Shown: positions 53,773-63,727, numbered from the stretch's first letter. The stretch is DNA of 64,000 bases from Rhodocyclales bacterium GT-UBC (GCA_003583745.1 QXPY01000002.1:124001-188000); one strand, 5' to 3'. Made by a program: numbers and translations. The notes: a model not told the origin generated them from the sequence alone.

Positions 53773-55905
53773 ATGTTGCCCAGCACCCCACTCAAACCCA
53801 GCCTTGTCGCCCTGCTCGCCCTCCTCGGCGGCAGCGCCGCCCTTGCCGCCGATACGACGCTGCCCGCCACCGAAGTTCATGGCCAGGCCGAACGGGCCGA
53901 TGGCCCGGTCGTCGGCTATCGCGCCACCCGCTCCGCCACCTTCACCAAGACCGACAGCGAACTCAAGGAAGTACCGGCTTCGGTCAGCGTCGTCCCGGCC
54001 GAGCTGATCAAGGACCAGGCGATGCAGAGCATGGCCGACGTCTTCCGCTATGTCCCAGGCGCCACCAACCATCAGGGCGAGGGCAATCGCGACCAGATCG
54101 TGCTGCGCGGCAACAGCACAACAGCCGACTTCTACGTCGACGGCATCCGCGACGATGCGCAGATTTTCCGCGACCTCTACAACCTCGAACGCGTCGAAGT
54201 CCTCAAGGGACCGGGCGGCATGATCTTCGGTCGCGGCGGCGCCGGCGGCGTGGTCAACCGGGTCGTCAAGCGGCCGGTATTCGACCATATCGGCGAAGGC
54301 AGCCTGACCCTGGGCAGCAATCAGCAAAAGCGCGGCACTGTCGATGTCGGCGACAAACTGGGCGATACGCTGGCCTGGCGCCTGAATGCGATGGCCGAGG
54401 ACGCCAACAGTTTCCGCGAGGGCGCCGACCTGCAGCGCTACGCCATCAACCCGACCGTCACCGCCCTGCTCGCACCGAGCACCGTGCTGACCCTCGGCTA
54501 CGAGTACCTGCACGACGAACGCACCGCCGACCGCGGGTTCCCGTCACGCAACAACCGCCCCTACGATGCCGCCCCGTCGACCTTCTTCGGCAATGCCAGC
54601 CAAAGCACCGCCAAGTCCACGGTCAATGGCGCGTCCGCCGTGCTCGAGCACGACTTCGGCGGCGGCGTGCAACTAAAAAATAGTTTCCGCGCCACCCATT
54701 ACGACAAGTTCTACCAGAACATCTATCCGGGTAGCGCCGTCGCCAACAACGGCACCATGACGCTCTCGGCCTACAACAACGCCAACGACCGGACCAATGT
54801 CATCAACCAGACCGACCTGACCGCCAGGTTCGCCACCGGCAGCATCGAGCACACGCTGCTCGCTGGCGTCGAGGTCGGCCACCAGGACAGCGCCAACAAG
54901 CGCAACACCGGCTTCTTCGGCACCGCCACCAGCGCCACCGTTTCGGCCAGCCGGCCGTTTGCCACGGCAACCCGCTTCCGGCCCAACGGCAGCGACGCCG
55001 ACAACCGCGTCACGGCCGACATTGCAGCCGCCTATCTGCAGGACCAGATCAGCCTGACCCAGCAACTCAAAATGCTGGCCGGCGCCCGTTTCGACCACTT
55101 CAAAGTCAAGTTCGACGACCGCCGCACGCTGACCACGCCGGTCGATCTCGAACGCACCGACAATGCCTGGAGCCCCCGCCTTGGCCTGATCTGGTCGCCC
55201 ACCGCCGCCTCGACCTACTACGTCAGCTACAGCTACGCCTTCCTGCCCTCCGGCGAGCTGCTCGGCCTGGCGACCACCACGGCCGATCTGGCACCGGAAA
55301 AATCGATCAACTACGAAGTCGGCGCCCGCTGGGACCTGTTGCCCAAGCTGACCTTGTCCGCCGCCGTCTTCCGTCTTGACAAGGAAGACGTTCGCGCCGC
55401 CGACCCGGCCAACCCCGGCTATTTCGTCAAGACCGGACAGCAGCGTACGGAAGGGGTCGAACTGGGCCTGCAGGGCAACCTGAGCCGCGACTGGCAGGTC
55501 TATGCCGGCTTCGCCAATCTGGACGGGCGGATCACCCAGCCGATCAACAGCGGCACCACCGCCACCGTCAGCTCGACGCTGCCGGCCGGCCGCAAGATCG
55601 GCCTGGTCCCCGAGAACATGTTCTCGATGTGGAACCGCTTCGACATGGGCAATGGCTGGGGTAGCGGCCTGGGCCTGATTTACCAGTCCTCGTCCTACAC
55701 CTCGTTCAACAACACCGTGAAACTGCCCGGCTTCGTGCGGGCCGACGGCGCGCTGTACTACAGCTTCGCCGGCGGCAAGACACGCCTGGCGCTCAATGTC
55801 GAAAACCTCTTCGACCGGAAGTATTTCCCGACTGCCGACGGCGACAACAACATCAGCCCGGGCGCCCCGCGCAACGCCCGCGTCACCTTGACGACGACGT
55901 TCTAA
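53773..55905 (+). CDS. TonB-dependent siderophore receptor
   Basis: A 710-residue outer-membrane receptor: signal peptide to about 25, plug domain (ELKEVPASVSVVPAELI, DQIVLRGNSTTADFYVDGIRDD, RVEVLKGPGGMIFGRGGAGGVVNRVVKRP) and a 22-strand barrel ending in VTLTTTF. It fits the ferrichrome/catecholate receptor family (FhuE/Fiu-like); the siderophore is unknown. AGGAG precedes the ATG. A Fur box upstream supports iron control. A hairpin follows the gene. No TonB or ABC genes adjoin. Confidence 0.93.
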   Translation: MLPSTPLKPSLVALLALLGGSAALAADTTLPATEVHGQAERADGPVVGYRATRSATFTKTDSELKEVPASVSVVPAELIKDQAMQSMADVFRYVPGATNHQGEGNRDQIVLRGNSTTADFYVDGIRDDAQIFRDLYNLERVEVLKGPGGMIFGRGGAGGVVNRVVKRPVFDHIGEGSLTLGSNQQKRGTVDVGDKLGDTLAWRLNAMAEDANSFREGADLQRYAINPTVTALLAPSTVLTLGYEYLHDERTADRGFPSRNNRPYDAAPSTFFGNASQSTAKSTVNGASAVLEHDFGGGVQLKNSFRATHYDKFYQNIYPGSAVANNGTMTLSAYNNANDRTNVINQTDLTARFATGSIEHTLLAGVEVGHQDSANKRNTGFFGTATSATVSASRPFATATRFRPNGSDADNRVTADIAAAYLQDQISLTQQLKMLAGARFDHFKVKFDDRRTLTTPVDLERTDNAWSPRLGLIWSPTAASTYYVSYSYAFLPSGELLGLATTTADLAPEKSINYEVGARWDLLPKLTLSAAVFRLDKEDVRAADPANPGYFVKTGQQRTEGVELGLQGNLSRDWQVYAGFANLDGRITQPINSGTTATVSSTLPAGRKIGLVPENMFSMWNRFDMGNGWGSGLGLIYQSSSYTSFNNTVKLPGFVRADGALYYSFAGGKTRLALNVENLFDRKYFPTADGDNNISPGAPRNARVTLTTTF

Positions 55906-55924
55906 TTGTAAGATTGACAAAAAC

Positions 55925-55948
55925 GGCACCGGATTTGCATCCGGTGCC
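55925..55948 (+). terminator. Hairpin after the TonB receptor gene
   Basis: A perfect 10-bp stem (GGCACCGGAT/ATCCGGTGCC) and 4-base loop, 20 bases after the stop, with only a short T-tract after it. A second GC-rich hairpin (CCCCCTCTC/GAGAGGGGG) is at 56015-56035. Confidence 0.7.
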
Positions 55949-56067
55949 CCTTGGGAATCAGCCAGTCCCACTTGAACAAAGCGGACGATGCGAATCAAGC
56001 CAGGGAAAGACCGCCCCCCTCTCCACGAGAGGGGGCAATACGGCAAGCGAACTCGATAATGGTCCGC

Positions 56068-56556
56068 CTACTCGTTCGCCCAGGCCGGACGTTGCTCCAC
56101 CGGCAGCTTCGCCTGGTCTACGCTCTCTACTTGGCGAAGTGAAGCGATCTCATAGAGCACATTGCGGCCGGCAAAGTGCCGCCCACCGCAGTCAAGCACG
56201 AGATAGCTTCCGTTCTGCCAGAACCAGTATTCCCGAATCAAGGGATCGCATCGAATCTTCCGGATACGACCGTGGCGATAAACCGCCAATTCGCTGGCGT
56301 CAGCGGCCCCCTCGCCCCCTCGCCCGACCAGCAGCCAGGCGGCCGTTTCACCATCGGGCGCCAGTTTTGGATTGAGCGCCCGACCATGTTTGCTCACCCG
56401 AAGCATTTTTCCATCTGCCTTGACGAGAAACGCATGACCTTTGCCATCGAGGAAAATCCGGCTCCACGTCCCGGCATGGACCGGCGACATGAACGCGGCA
56501 GCGAAGACCTGGATAAGCAGGGCGAGCAAAAAATACTTCAGGAGTGCAACAGACAT
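56068..56556 (-). CDS. Secreted protein of unknown function, partner of the glycan-binding-like gene
   Basis: A 162-residue protein with a signal peptide (MSVALLKYFLLALLIQVFAAAF) and a beta-rich mature part with WSRIFLDGKGHAFLVKADGK and a propeller-like repeat (LAPDGETAAWLLVGR, LAVYRHGRIRKIRCD). I do not recognise a family. GAGG lies 9 bases before the ATG. It starts 16 bases after the upstream gene and is its operon partner. Confidence 0.65.
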   Translation of the reverse strand: MSVALLKYFLLALLIQVFAAAFMSPVHAGTWSRIFLDGKGHAFLVKADGKMLRVSKHGRALNPKLAPDGETAAWLLVGRGGEGAADASELAVYRHGRIRKIRCDPLIREYWFWQNGSYLVLDCGGRHFAGRNVLYEIASLRQVESVDQAKLPVEQRPAWANE

Positions 56557-56572
56557 GGCAGGACCTCTGACG

Positions 56573-58009
56573 CTAGCCGTCGCGATAAAGGGGATAGATC
56601 TCCGAGATACAGCTTTCCTCGGTCCCCGGTTTTTTATAGACGTCGGTGATCCTGAACAACAGTTTCTGCTTTGCAATACGGGCCCGATCGGCAACCGTCA
56701 CCGGCCCCGAGAACTGCGGTAGCGCATCGAACAAAGGCCTGTTCCGGCCCCAGGCCTCATCGGCGAGCCTGATCAGCGGCCGGAACCGGTCCTTGTCGCT
56801 GGCCATGATCGACATGGGCAGTTCAGCCCCCGGCAGCTTGTCGGCGCCATCGTCGGCGATGGCGATGCGCCGTACCTGGCCATATTTGTCGAAAGCTGGT
56901 TTGCTGGCGACCGCCCCGTTCAGGATGACGAAGCTTTCGAGCGGCGCCGAAAAAAAATGCCGTACCTTGTCGACCGGATGGTCGGTGCTGTTGATCACCA
57001 GCGGATCGAGTTCCATTTCGAGCAGCGCACTCTTGCCTTGCCAGCACCAGAAGGTTTCGGGATTGCGGTCGAACAGGGCCCCGACATCGTCATGCCCGGT
57101 GGCGGAGGCCGCCGCGTCGACCACCCGGACCCGGTAGCGGCTGGCACTGTCTTCGAGGCGGCGCATGTCGGCCACGAAGGTCTGGTAGCCGGCGTTGTCG
57201 GTACTCAGCGTCAGCGGGGGCAAAGCGGCGAAATCGGGATTGCGCAGAACCAGCACCGCTTCGTTTCCGCTGCCGACAAAGGGCCACTGCCTGCGGTCAT
57301 AGGAGAGGGCGCTCCGCATATTGCGCGTATCGAGCTTGATGACGAGCTCCTTGTCGCCAGCCCCCATCCACGCAGCCGCCGGGAAAAAGTCGTAGATCAG
57401 GCGGGCATTCTCGAAGCGTCGATGCGACGACTCGCTACTCTCGCTCTTGACCTGGGCATAGCCGGCCTTGTAGCGAACCGCCACCGTCTTGACGCCGCGA
57501 TCGGCGGGCAGGTCGATCCTGAAGAAGGCATAGCTTGACGGGATTTCAGGCAAGACCTCCTGGTAGTTTTTGCGGGCCCGGCGATTGATCGTGTCGGCCA
57601 ATGCACGCAATGTCTTGTTACCGTCGACCGCCGCCGCCGAAATGGCATGGCTGGGCACCGGGCGGCCGTCGATCCTGGCTTCGAAGGCTTCGAGGCAGAG
57701 CCTGCTATTCGCTTCAAGCGCCGCCACCTCGTCGACCGTCCCGCAAACGACAGGGAAGTACAGGCTGGCCGCCGGCCGCCTTTTACCGCCTGCAGTCTCC
57801 CGCAGGGAATAGCTCACCCTGGCCTCGTAATCGATGGCATTGAGGCGCAAATCGAGCTGTTCGCGTTCGAGACTGAAGCGCTTCGACACGATCAGGAGAT
57901 TGCCCGAAACCCGGTGCGGATTGTCGTAGATCGCTCCGTTGGCCTGCACCCCTGTGACGACGCAGAGCGCGAAAAAAATGGAGGTGACAGTCTGCCGGTA
58001 GATATTCAC
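56573..58009 (-). CDS. Secreted protein with NADase-type glycan-binding-like domain
   Basis: A 478-residue protein. The GTG at 58009 starts a signal peptide (NIYRQTVTSIFFALCVVTGVQA) and lies downstream of a TATAAT promoter element. A beta-rich region covers about 30-300; then DVGALFDRNPETFWCWQG, resembling the DG.P.T.W.E motif of NADase-type glycan-binding/discoidin-like domains, and a further beta region. It may bind carbohydrate at the cell surface. Family assignment is tentative. An IS element lies upstream of its promoter. Confidence 0.65.
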   Translation of the reverse strand: MNIYRQTVTSIFFALCVVTGVQANGAIYDNPHRVSGNLLIVSKRFSLEREQLDLRLNAIDYEARVSYSLRETAGGKRRPAASLYFPVVCGTVDEVAALEANSRLCLEAFEARIDGRPVPSHAISAAAVDGNKTLRALADTINRRARKNYQEVLPEIPSSYAFFRIDLPADRGVKTVAVRYKAGYAQVKSESSESSHRRFENARLIYDFFPAAAWMGAGDKELVIKLDTRNMRSALSYDRRQWPFVGSGNEAVLVLRNPDFAALPPLTLSTDNAGYQTFVADMRRLEDSASRYRVRVVDAAASATGHDDVGALFDRNPETFWCWQGKSALLEMELDPLVINSTDHPVDKVRHFFSAPLESFVILNGAVASKPAFDKYGQVRRIAIADDGADKLPGAELPMSIMASDKDRFRPLIRLADEAWGRNRPLFDALPQFSGPVTVADRARIAKQKLLFRITDVYKKPGTEESCISEIYPLYRDG

Positions 58010-58115
58010 GATTGCGCCAGCAAAAGCCGGGGAGCCCCCGGCAAAAGGCCCTGGCCCCATACGGGGGAATGAGCGATGCTCGACAAAATTTTCAGGACCC
58101 GACGAAAAGACCGGC

Positions 58116-58121
58116 ATTATA
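58116..58121 (-). promoter_or_regulatory. -10 element of the secreted two-gene operon
   Basis: TATAAT on the minus strand; predicted transcription start near 58109, about 100 bases before the GTG. The -35 (GATATT) is weak. Its position makes the longer frame from 58117 unlikely to be translated. Confidence 0.5.
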
Positions 58122-58209
58122 CCGAAGACAATATCCGAATATCATTTCCACTTGACCAAGCCGGTGCGTTGATGAGTCTTCAACCGCGCCCTTCAAGAGA
58201 CGAAAAAAA

Positions 58210-59650
58210 GCCCGCATGTGCGGTAATGCCGTTCACTTAGGTGAGCGGCATTTTTCATTGTGGGGGTTGTGGACATTGATGCCGGCTGTTAACGTGCCGG
58301 GCGATGTTATCGAGCCAGCTCTCTATTACGACAGATGTCATGCAGACGATCGGATTCGATCGTCTGGCGGCGTATTTGCCCCGGGAGTGGATCGAGCAAG
58401 CGCTCAACGCCCATGGGGTGGCAAGCATTCGCCGTCGTCGGTTACCGGCAGAACAAGTGGTTTGGCTGGTTATCGCGCTGGCACTGTTTCGTCGCCAGTC
58501 GATGGAAGAAGTGCTCAGCACCTTGGATCTGGCTTTGCCCGACACGCGAATCGAGGCGGTGTGCAAGAGCGCGATCACGCAGGCGCGGGCGCGCCTGGGT
58601 CAAGCCCCGCTGCAATGGTTGTTCGAGCAAACGGCCAACGCCTGGTGCGGACAGGAGAAGGTGGCCAATCAGTGGAAGGGGCTTTCACTGTGGGCGGTTG
58701 ATGGCACCACCTTTCGGGTGCCGGACAGCCCCGAGAACCGCGAGCACTTTGGGGCGCAGCGCTACGCCAGTGGCAAGGTGGCGTCCTATCCTCAGGTACG
58801 CGCCGTCAGCCTGACGGCGCTGCCTACGCACCTGGTCTCGGCCATCGAGTTTGGTCCGTACGGCCAGAACGAAATGCTTTACGCCAAGGCGCTGATTGGT
58901 CGGATTGAGGACCATTCCTTGACGGTCTTCGACAAGGGTTTTGTCTCTGCAGAGATTTTGCTGGGTTTGAGCACGGCAGGTTGCGAGCGGCATTACCTGA
59001 TCCCGGCCAAGTCCAATACGCAATTCGAAGTCCTGTCAGGAACACCCGAAGATTGTCGGGTTCGTCTGCGTATCTCGCCGCAAGCGCGTGCCAAGGCGCC
59101 TGATCTACCCGACGTTTGGGAGGCGCGGGCCATTCGGGTCGAATCGGCCTCGGGTCAAAGCCGGGTGCTGCTGACCTCGTTGTTTGATCGTCGCCGCTTC
59201 CGGGCGCAGGATTTGGCGGATTGCTATCGCCGGCGCAGGGAAATTGAAACCAGTTACCGCGAACTCAAGCAATCGATGCTGGGTGAAGCGCTGACCCTGC
59301 GCTCGCGTTTGCCCGAAGGCGTTCGTCAGGAAATCTGGGGCGCCTTGATTGCCTACAATCTGGTCCGACTCGAAATGGCCAAGGCGGCCATGGCTGCCCG
59401 CGTCGCACCGACCGACTTGAGCTTTCTGCGCGCACTGCACATTATCCAGCACGAACTGATTTGGGCTGCTGGCATGAGCCCCGGGAAACTGCCGGCCCAT
59501 TTGGCTCGCCTGCGCTTGCAACTGCAAATGGCCATCGTCGAAAAACGACGGGGGCGAAAATGCCCCCGTGTCGTCAAAGCCAGACCTGCTCGCTACTCAG
59601 TTCGTCACCTCAAAGAGCCTTAACTGAACTGCATTACCGCATGTGCGGGC
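58210..59650. mobile_element. IS4-family insertion sequence, complete
   Basis: A 1441-bp element. The left terminal repeat begins GCCCGCATGTGCGGTAATGC and the inverted right end GCCCGCACATGCGGTAATGC, with similarity continuing (GTTCA-TTA). Each end has the palindrome CCGCATGTGCGG. One transposase gene fills the interior. I see no matching direct repeat in the flanks (AAAAAAA on the left, CTTTCAGATT on the right), so the original duplication is lost or the ends were rearranged. Confidence 0.88.
58304..59623 (+). CDS. IS4-family transposase
   Basis: A 439-residue DDE transposase. D133 in WAVDGTTF, D210 in VFDKGF, and the IS4 signature Y308-R311-E315-K322 (YRRRREIETSYRELK) are all present, so it appears functional. 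An N-terminal DUF4372/helical domain precedes the catalytic core. The start may be the ATG at 58304 or the one at 58340 (MQTIGFDRL). Confidence 0.95.
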   Translation: MLSSQLSITTDVMQTIGFDRLAAYLPREWIEQALNAHGVASIRRRRLPAEQVVWLVIALALFRRQSMEEVLSTLDLALPDTRIEAVCKSAITQARARLGQAPLQWLFEQTANAWCGQEKVANQWKGLSLWAVDGTTFRVPDSPENREHFGAQRYASGKVASYPQVRAVSLTALPTHLVSAIEFGPYGQNEMLYAKALIGRIEDHSLTVFDKGFVSAEILLGLSTAGCERHYLIPAKSNTQFEVLSGTPEDCRVRLRISPQARAKAPDLPDVWEARAIRVESASGQSRVLLTSLFDRRRFRAQDLADCYRRRREIETSYRELKQSMLGEALTLRSRLPEGVRQEIWGALIAYNLVRLEMAKAAMAARVAPTDLSFLRALHIIQHELIWAAGMSPGKLPAHLARLRLQLQMAIVEKRRGRKCPRVVKARPARYSVRHLKEP

Positions 59651-59690
59651 CTTTCAGATTATTTTCGACATTTCGTCGATAACGTACTCT

Positions 59691-60152
59691 TCAAAACGGA
59701 ATATCGTCGCCCAAGTCGTCGAAGGAAGGCTTCGGCTTGTTCTTCGGCGGTGCTGGCGCGTAATCGGTCGGCTCATCGTAGCCACCGCCACCACCGCTGG
59801 ACGGACCGCCCATGCCCTGACGGGAACCGAGCATCTTCATTTCTTCGCCACGGATTTCCGTGGTGTAACGCTCCTGCCCGTCCTTGTCGGTCCACTTGCG
59901 GGTGCGTAGGCTGCCTTCGATGTAAACCTGCGAGCCCTTCTTCAGATACTGGCCGGCGATTTCAGCCAGCTTGCCGAAGAAGGAGATGCGCACCCATTCG
60001 GTCATTTCCTTTTTCTCGCCGGTCGCCTTGTCTCTCCAGGACTCGGTGCAGGCGATGCTGAAATTGCAGATCGCCTCGCCGCTGGCGGTGTAGCGGATTT
60101 CGGGATCACGTCCCAGATTGCCGATGCCGATCCATTTATTAACCGATGCCAT
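59691..60152 (-). CDS. ssb: Single-stranded DNA-binding protein
   Basis: A 153-residue SSB: OB fold ([61 protein letters not shown]) in the first 108 residues, Gly/Pro linker and the acidic tip DDLGDDIPF that recruits partner proteins. The insertion sequence ends 41 bases beyond its stop, so its 3' region may be altered but the gene is whole. Confidence 0.97.
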   Translation of the reverse strand: MASVNKWIGIGNLGRDPEIRYTASGEAICNFSIACTESWRDKATGEKKEMTEWVRISFFGKLAEIAGQYLKKGSQVYIEGSLRTRKWTDKDGQERYTTEIRGEEMKMLGSRQGMGGPSSGGGGGYDEPTDYAPAPPKNKPKPSFDDLGDDIPF

Positions 60153-60163
60153 GCCACGCTCTC

Positions 60164-61372
60164 CTAATTGGTTTGAGCCGCAGTCGGCGCCGGACGCCGC
60201 TGCGGAAAATTCATTGAGTTCGCCACTGCCAGCCAGAGCACGATCAGCCCGGCGCAGGTTGCGAAAACCGCATTATCGCCGAAATGTTGTGCGATATAAC
60301 CGCCCAAAGCACCGCCGATAAACAGGCCGATTGCCTGCGTCGTGTTGTAAACGCCCAGCGCTGCGCCCTTGGCGCTAGGCGGGGCGGTACGGGAAACCAG
60401 CGAGGGCAGCGTCGCTTCGAGAACGTTGAAGGCAACGAAAAAGAGCAGTAGCCAGAGCGCCAGCGACCACAGGCTTTCGCCAAAAACGAACAGCCCCAGT
60501 TGAACGACCAGCAGCAGGCCGATGGCGGCAAGGAAGACGGGCCGCATCTTGTCCTTGCGCTCGGCTGCGATGATCGCCGGCACCATGACGGCAAAGGAGA
60601 CCAGCACGGCCGGCAAATACACTTTCCAGTGCGCTGCCGCAGCCAGGCCGCCGTGATCGACCAGTGCGTGCGGCAGAACGACGAACATCGCCATCTGCAC
60701 CATGTGCAGCACGAAGATGCCAAGATTGAGTCGCAGCAGATCGACATCGAACAGGACGCGACGCATCGGCAGCTTCTCGTGCCCCAAGGGGGCAGGCGCC
60801 GGCGGGACGGCCTTCAGCAACAACCCGATGGCCCCCAGCGCCAGTGCGCCGGTCATGCAGAACAGGCCGCCCATGCCGATCCAGCCGTAGAGCAGCGGCG
60901 CGCCGACCAGCGACAACGCGAAAACCAGGCCGATCGAGGAACCGATCATGGCCATCACCTTGGTGCGATGCTCTTCACGGGTCAGGTCGGCAGCCAATGC
61001 GGTGACAGCCGCGGAAATCGCACCGGCGCCCTGCAGGACGCGACCAACGATGATCCAGTTCAGGCTCGGCGCCCAGGCGGCGACAAAGCTGCCCAGGGCA
61101 AAGATGAGCAGGCCGACGACGATGACCTGCTTGCGCCCCCAGAGATCGGAGGCGATGCCGTAGGGAATCTGGAACACCGCCTGGGTTAGCCCATAGGCGC
61201 CCAGCGCGAAGCCGATCATGGCGAGGTTGTCGCCCCCCGGCAGGGTTTTGGCGTAGACGGAAAACACCGGCAGGATCAGGAACAAGCCCAGCATGCGCAA
61301 GGCAAAGATGGAGGCCAGGGAAGCGCCGACGCGACGCTCTGCTGGGCTCATGCGGTCATTGGGGTCGGACAT
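60164..61372 (-). CDS. MFS transporter
   Basis: A 402-residue, 12-helix major facilitator protein. The motif-A loop reads [14 protein letters not shown], and [13 protein letters not shown] is typical of the drug-proton antiporter group. It lies 11 bases before ssb on the same strand, a common betaproteobacterial order. Substrate unknown. Confidence 0.9.
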   Translation of the reverse strand: MSDPNDRMSPAERRVGASLASIFALRMLGLFLILPVFSVYAKTLPGGDNLAMIGFALGAYGLTQAVFQIPYGIASDLWGRKQVIVVGLLIFALGSFVAAWAPSLNWIIVGRVLQGAGAISAAVTALAADLTREEHRTKVMAMIGSSIGLVFALSLVGAPLLYGWIGMGGLFCMTGALALGAIGLLLKAVPPAPAPLGHEKLPMRRVLFDVDLLRLNLGIFVLHMVQMAMFVVLPHALVDHGGLAAAAHWKVYLPAVLVSFAVMVPAIIAAERKDKMRPVFLAAIGLLLVVQLGLFVFGESLWSLALWLLLFFVAFNVLEATLPSLVSRTAPPSAKGAALGVYNTTQAIGLFIGGALGGYIAQHFGDNAVFATCAGLIVLWLAVANSMNFPQRRPAPTAAQTN

Positions 61373-61464
61373 GTCGTATTTTTTATTGTTGCAATGCAGC
61401 GAGAAGCGTCGAGTTTAGCAGGTTTGCCGAAGGAGCCGCGCGACCAAGCCGGGGCATGGGCGCA

Positions 61465-61478
61465 TTCGGGTTCCCGAA
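61465..61478. promoter_or_regulatory. Upstream activator site 1 of the dCache chemoreceptor
   Basis: TTCGG-GTTC-CCGAA, an exact TTCGG-N4-CCGAA inverted repeat, centred about 132 bases before the predicted sigma-54 start. The same sequence occurs twice before aspA. Confidence 0.75.
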
Positions 61479-61497
61479 CGCCTCCCCCCCATCCATT

Positions 61498-61511
61498 GCC
61501 GGAAATCCGGC
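61498..61511. promoter_or_regulatory. Upstream activator site 2 of the dCache chemoreceptor (degenerate)
   Basis: GCCGG-AAAT-CCGGC, the same CGG-N4-CCG core with changed outer bases, still symmetrical. Its centre is 33 bases from site 1, the same spacing as the aspA pair. Confidence 0.6.
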
Positions 61512-61576
61512 GGCGCAGATGGCGGCCGACACGACAAACACCATAAAAATCATTTATTTGACGAAAACTCAAAAGG

Positions 61577-61592
61577 TGGCACAGGATTTGCA
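61577..61592 (+). promoter_or_regulatory. Sigma-54 promoter of the dCache chemoreceptor
   Basis: TGGCAC-AGGAT-TTGCA, a perfect match to the sigma-54 consensus. Predicted start near 61603, 46 bases before the ATG. Confidence 0.88.
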
Positions 61593-61648
61593 AAGATTTA
61601 CGCCTCTTCGCGCCCGGGCCCGGGCGCCTGCCACGAAAGCACTTCGAC

Positions 61649-63529
61649 ATGTCACTCAAAAAACGCCTGCTCGTCTTCGTCAGCGTCCTCATCGCCATGA
61701 CCATCGGCCTGCTCGCCGTCCTCTCCTATCAGCGCATGCGCAGCGAAATCCTCGCTGGAGTCGAGGAGGAACTGAACGCGGCTATCGGCGGCAATCGCCG
61801 GGCCATTGCCCAATGGCTGGCGCAGCGTCGCGACGTCATCGTCGCCGCTGCCGCCCGCGCCGGCGAAGTCGAGGAGCCACGTCCGGCCTTGATGCTGAGC
61901 AAGGAAGCGGGCCGTTTCGAACAAACCTTCGCCGGCTATGCCGACAAGCGCATGCTCTATCACCTCGCCGACAAGCGACCGCCGGAAGGTTACGACCCGA
62001 CGGCCCGCCCCTGGTACAAGCTGGCCAGCGAGGCCAGGGCGACCGTGGTCACCGCCCCCTACGTCTTCGCCAGCACGAAAAAACTGGGCATCACCGTAGC
62101 CAGTCCGATCCTGCGTCAGGGGCAACAGGTCGGCGTGGCGGGCGGCGATGTCGTGCTCGAGGAGGTTACCGCGGTCGTCACCGGCATCCGCTTGCGCGGC
62201 AATGGTTTTGCCTTCCTGGCGACGCGTGATGGCAAGATCGTCGCCCACCCGAAAGCCGACGCGGTACTCAAGCCGGTTGGCGAAATCATGCCCGGCTTCG
62301 ATACGGCCCAGCTCGCTCAGGCCGGCGACAACGGTCGCCTGCGGGAAATGCAGATCGACGGGCGAACCGCCTATGTCGACCTTTCCCCAGTCCCCGGCTC
62401 GGACTGGGTATTGGGCAGCGTGATCGACAAGGACACTATCCTCTCGCCGCTCAATTCCTTGATCGCGACACTGGCCATTGCTGGCATCGTCATCGGCCTG
62501 GGCGGCGTCCTGTTCGCCAACTATGCCCTGGCCCGTCTGCTCGGCGGGGTGACCCGGTTGCGCGATGCGCTGCTCGAAATCTCCAGCGGCCAGGGCGACC
62601 TGACCCGCCGCCTGAAGGCCGACAGCGGCGACGAAATCGGCCAGACGGCAGAGGCCTTCAACCGCTTCATCGACAGCCTGCGCAAAATGTTCATCGAAGT
62701 CCGCGAAAATGCAGACACCTTGCACAGCGGCCTCTCCTCTCTCAACGACCTGACCCGTCAGGTCTCGGCCGACTCGGAACGGCAGGCGGAAGCATCCAGT
62801 TCGACGGCTGCAACGATCGAAGAAATCACCGTCAGCATCAATCACATCGCCGACAACGCCAGTTCCGGCGAAGAAATCGCCATGCAGACCGGACAGGTCT
62901 CGCGTCAATCGGCTGAAGCCGTCACCGCGCTCGCCTCCGGCATCCGCCACATTGCCAGCGAAGTCGAGCAACTGTCGTCGACCCTGGGCAGCCTCGGCCA
63001 GCGCTCGACCGAGATGAACGCCATCATCGGCGTCATTCGCGACATTGCCGACCAGACCAACCTGCTCGCCCTCAACGCCGCGATCGAAGCGGCCCGGGCC
63101 GGCGAAGCCGGGCGCGGCTTTGCCGTGGTCGCCGACGAGGTACGCAAACTGGCCGAGCGGACAGCCAAAGCCACCGTGGAAATCGGCAGCCTGATCGAAT
63201 CGACCCATGGCGAAATCCAGTCGGCACTGGCCGGCATGCACCAGACGCAGGGCTCGGTCCAGGCCGGCGTCGAATCCTCGCAAGCCGTGGCCAGCCAGAT
63301 CGGCAACATCCAGAACGATGTCGCCCGCGTCGTCGCTTCGATCCGCGACATTGCCGATGCCACCCGCGAACAGTCCGCCGCCACCACCGAAATGGCCCGC
63401 GCCGCCGAAACCGCCAACCGGATGTCGATGGATACCGACCAGGCGGTCCAGTCGGCCACCCAGACGGTTACCCAACTCAGCGGCTTGTCGCAACGCCTGA
63501 ACGAACTGGTCGCCCGCTTCCGGCTCTAA
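61649..63529 (+). CDS. Methyl-accepting chemotaxis protein with double-cache sensor
   Basis: A 626-residue receptor: helix 1 ([19 protein letters not shown]), a dCache_1 domain (about 35-270) with [14 protein letters not shown], helix 2 ([19 protein letters not shown]), HAMP, and the signalling tip [21 protein letters not shown]. The membrane-distal pocket has RPWY as in amino-acid receptors, but the Asp of the usual PYxD, which holds the amino group, is Phe here (TAPYVFAST), so the ligand may be a carboxylate. Sigma-54 promoter and paired activator sites lie upstream, shared in form with aspA downstream. No CheR-tethering tail. Confidence 0.94.
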   Translation: MSLKKRLLVFVSVLIAMTIGLLAVLSYQRMRSEILAGVEEELNAAIGGNRRAIAQWLAQRRDVIVAAAARAGEVEEPRPALMLSKEAGRFEQTFAGYADKRMLYHLADKRPPEGYDPTARPWYKLASEARATVVTAPYVFASTKKLGITVASPILRQGQQVGVAGGDVVLEEVTAVVTGIRLRGNGFAFLATRDGKIVAHPKADAVLKPVGEIMPGFDTAQLAQAGDNGRLREMQIDGRTAYVDLSPVPGSDWVLGSVIDKDTILSPLNSLIATLAIAGIVIGLGGVLFANYALARLLGGVTRLRDALLEISSGQGDLTRRLKADSGDEIGQTAEAFNRFIDSLRKMFIEVRENADTLHSGLSSLNDLTRQVSADSERQAEASSSTAATIEEITVSINHIADNASSGEEIAMQTGQVSRQSAEAVTALASGIRHIASEVEQLSSTLGSLGQRSTEMNAIIGVIRDIADQTNLLALNAAIEAARAGEAGRGFAVVADEVRKLAERTAKATVEIGSLIESTHGEIQSALAGMHQTQGSVQAGVESSQAVASQIGNIQNDVARVVASIRDIADATREQSAATTEMARAAETANRMSMDTDQAVQSATQTVTQLSGLSQRLNELVARFRL

Positions 63530-63556
63530 TTCGAAGCGACAGCACAGCATGGCTCG

Positions 63557-63579
63557 GGCCGGCGCAAGCCGGCCTTTTT
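63557..63579 (+). terminator. Terminator after the dCache chemoreceptor
   Basis: A 7-bp stem GGCCGGC/GCCGGCC with loop GCAA and TTTTT, 27 bases after the stop. It separates the receptor transcript from aspA. Confidence 0.92.
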
Positions 63580-63601
63580 ATTTGATACCCGACCAGGAGC
63601 G

Positions 63602-63615
63602 TTCGGAAATCCGAA
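63602..63615. promoter_or_regulatory. Upstream activator site 1 of aspA
   Basis: TTCGG-AAAT-CCGAA, exact TTCGG-N4-CCGAA, extended by a G/C pair. Centre about 130 bases before the predicted aspA start. Confidence 0.78.
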
Positions 63616-63634
63616 CCCCGCCCCCCGGCGATTC

Positions 63635-63648
63635 TTCGGAATTCCGAA
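63635..63648. promoter_or_regulatory. Upstream activator site 2 of aspA
   Basis: TTCGG-AATT-CCGAA, exact, extended by a C/G pair. Centre 33 bases from site 1 and about 97 bases before the predicted start, on the same DNA face. Confidence 0.78.
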
Positions 63649-63711
63649 GCCGCCTTCGAGAGCCACCACAAAAGCCCCTTAAAAATCAATAGCTAACAGG
63701 GCACAAACAGC

Positions 63712-63727
63712 TGGCACGCGGCATGCA
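63712..63727 (+). promoter_or_regulatory. Sigma-54 promoter of aspA
   Basis: TGGCAC-GCGGC-ATGCA, with GG and GC 10 bases apart and one departure from consensus (A for T). Predicted start near 63738, 44 bases before the ATG. Confidence 0.82.

Noticed and set aside
61652-63550. A 632-codon open frame antisense to the dCache chemoreceptor
   Set aside because: Shadow of the receptor gene; no RBS or domain.
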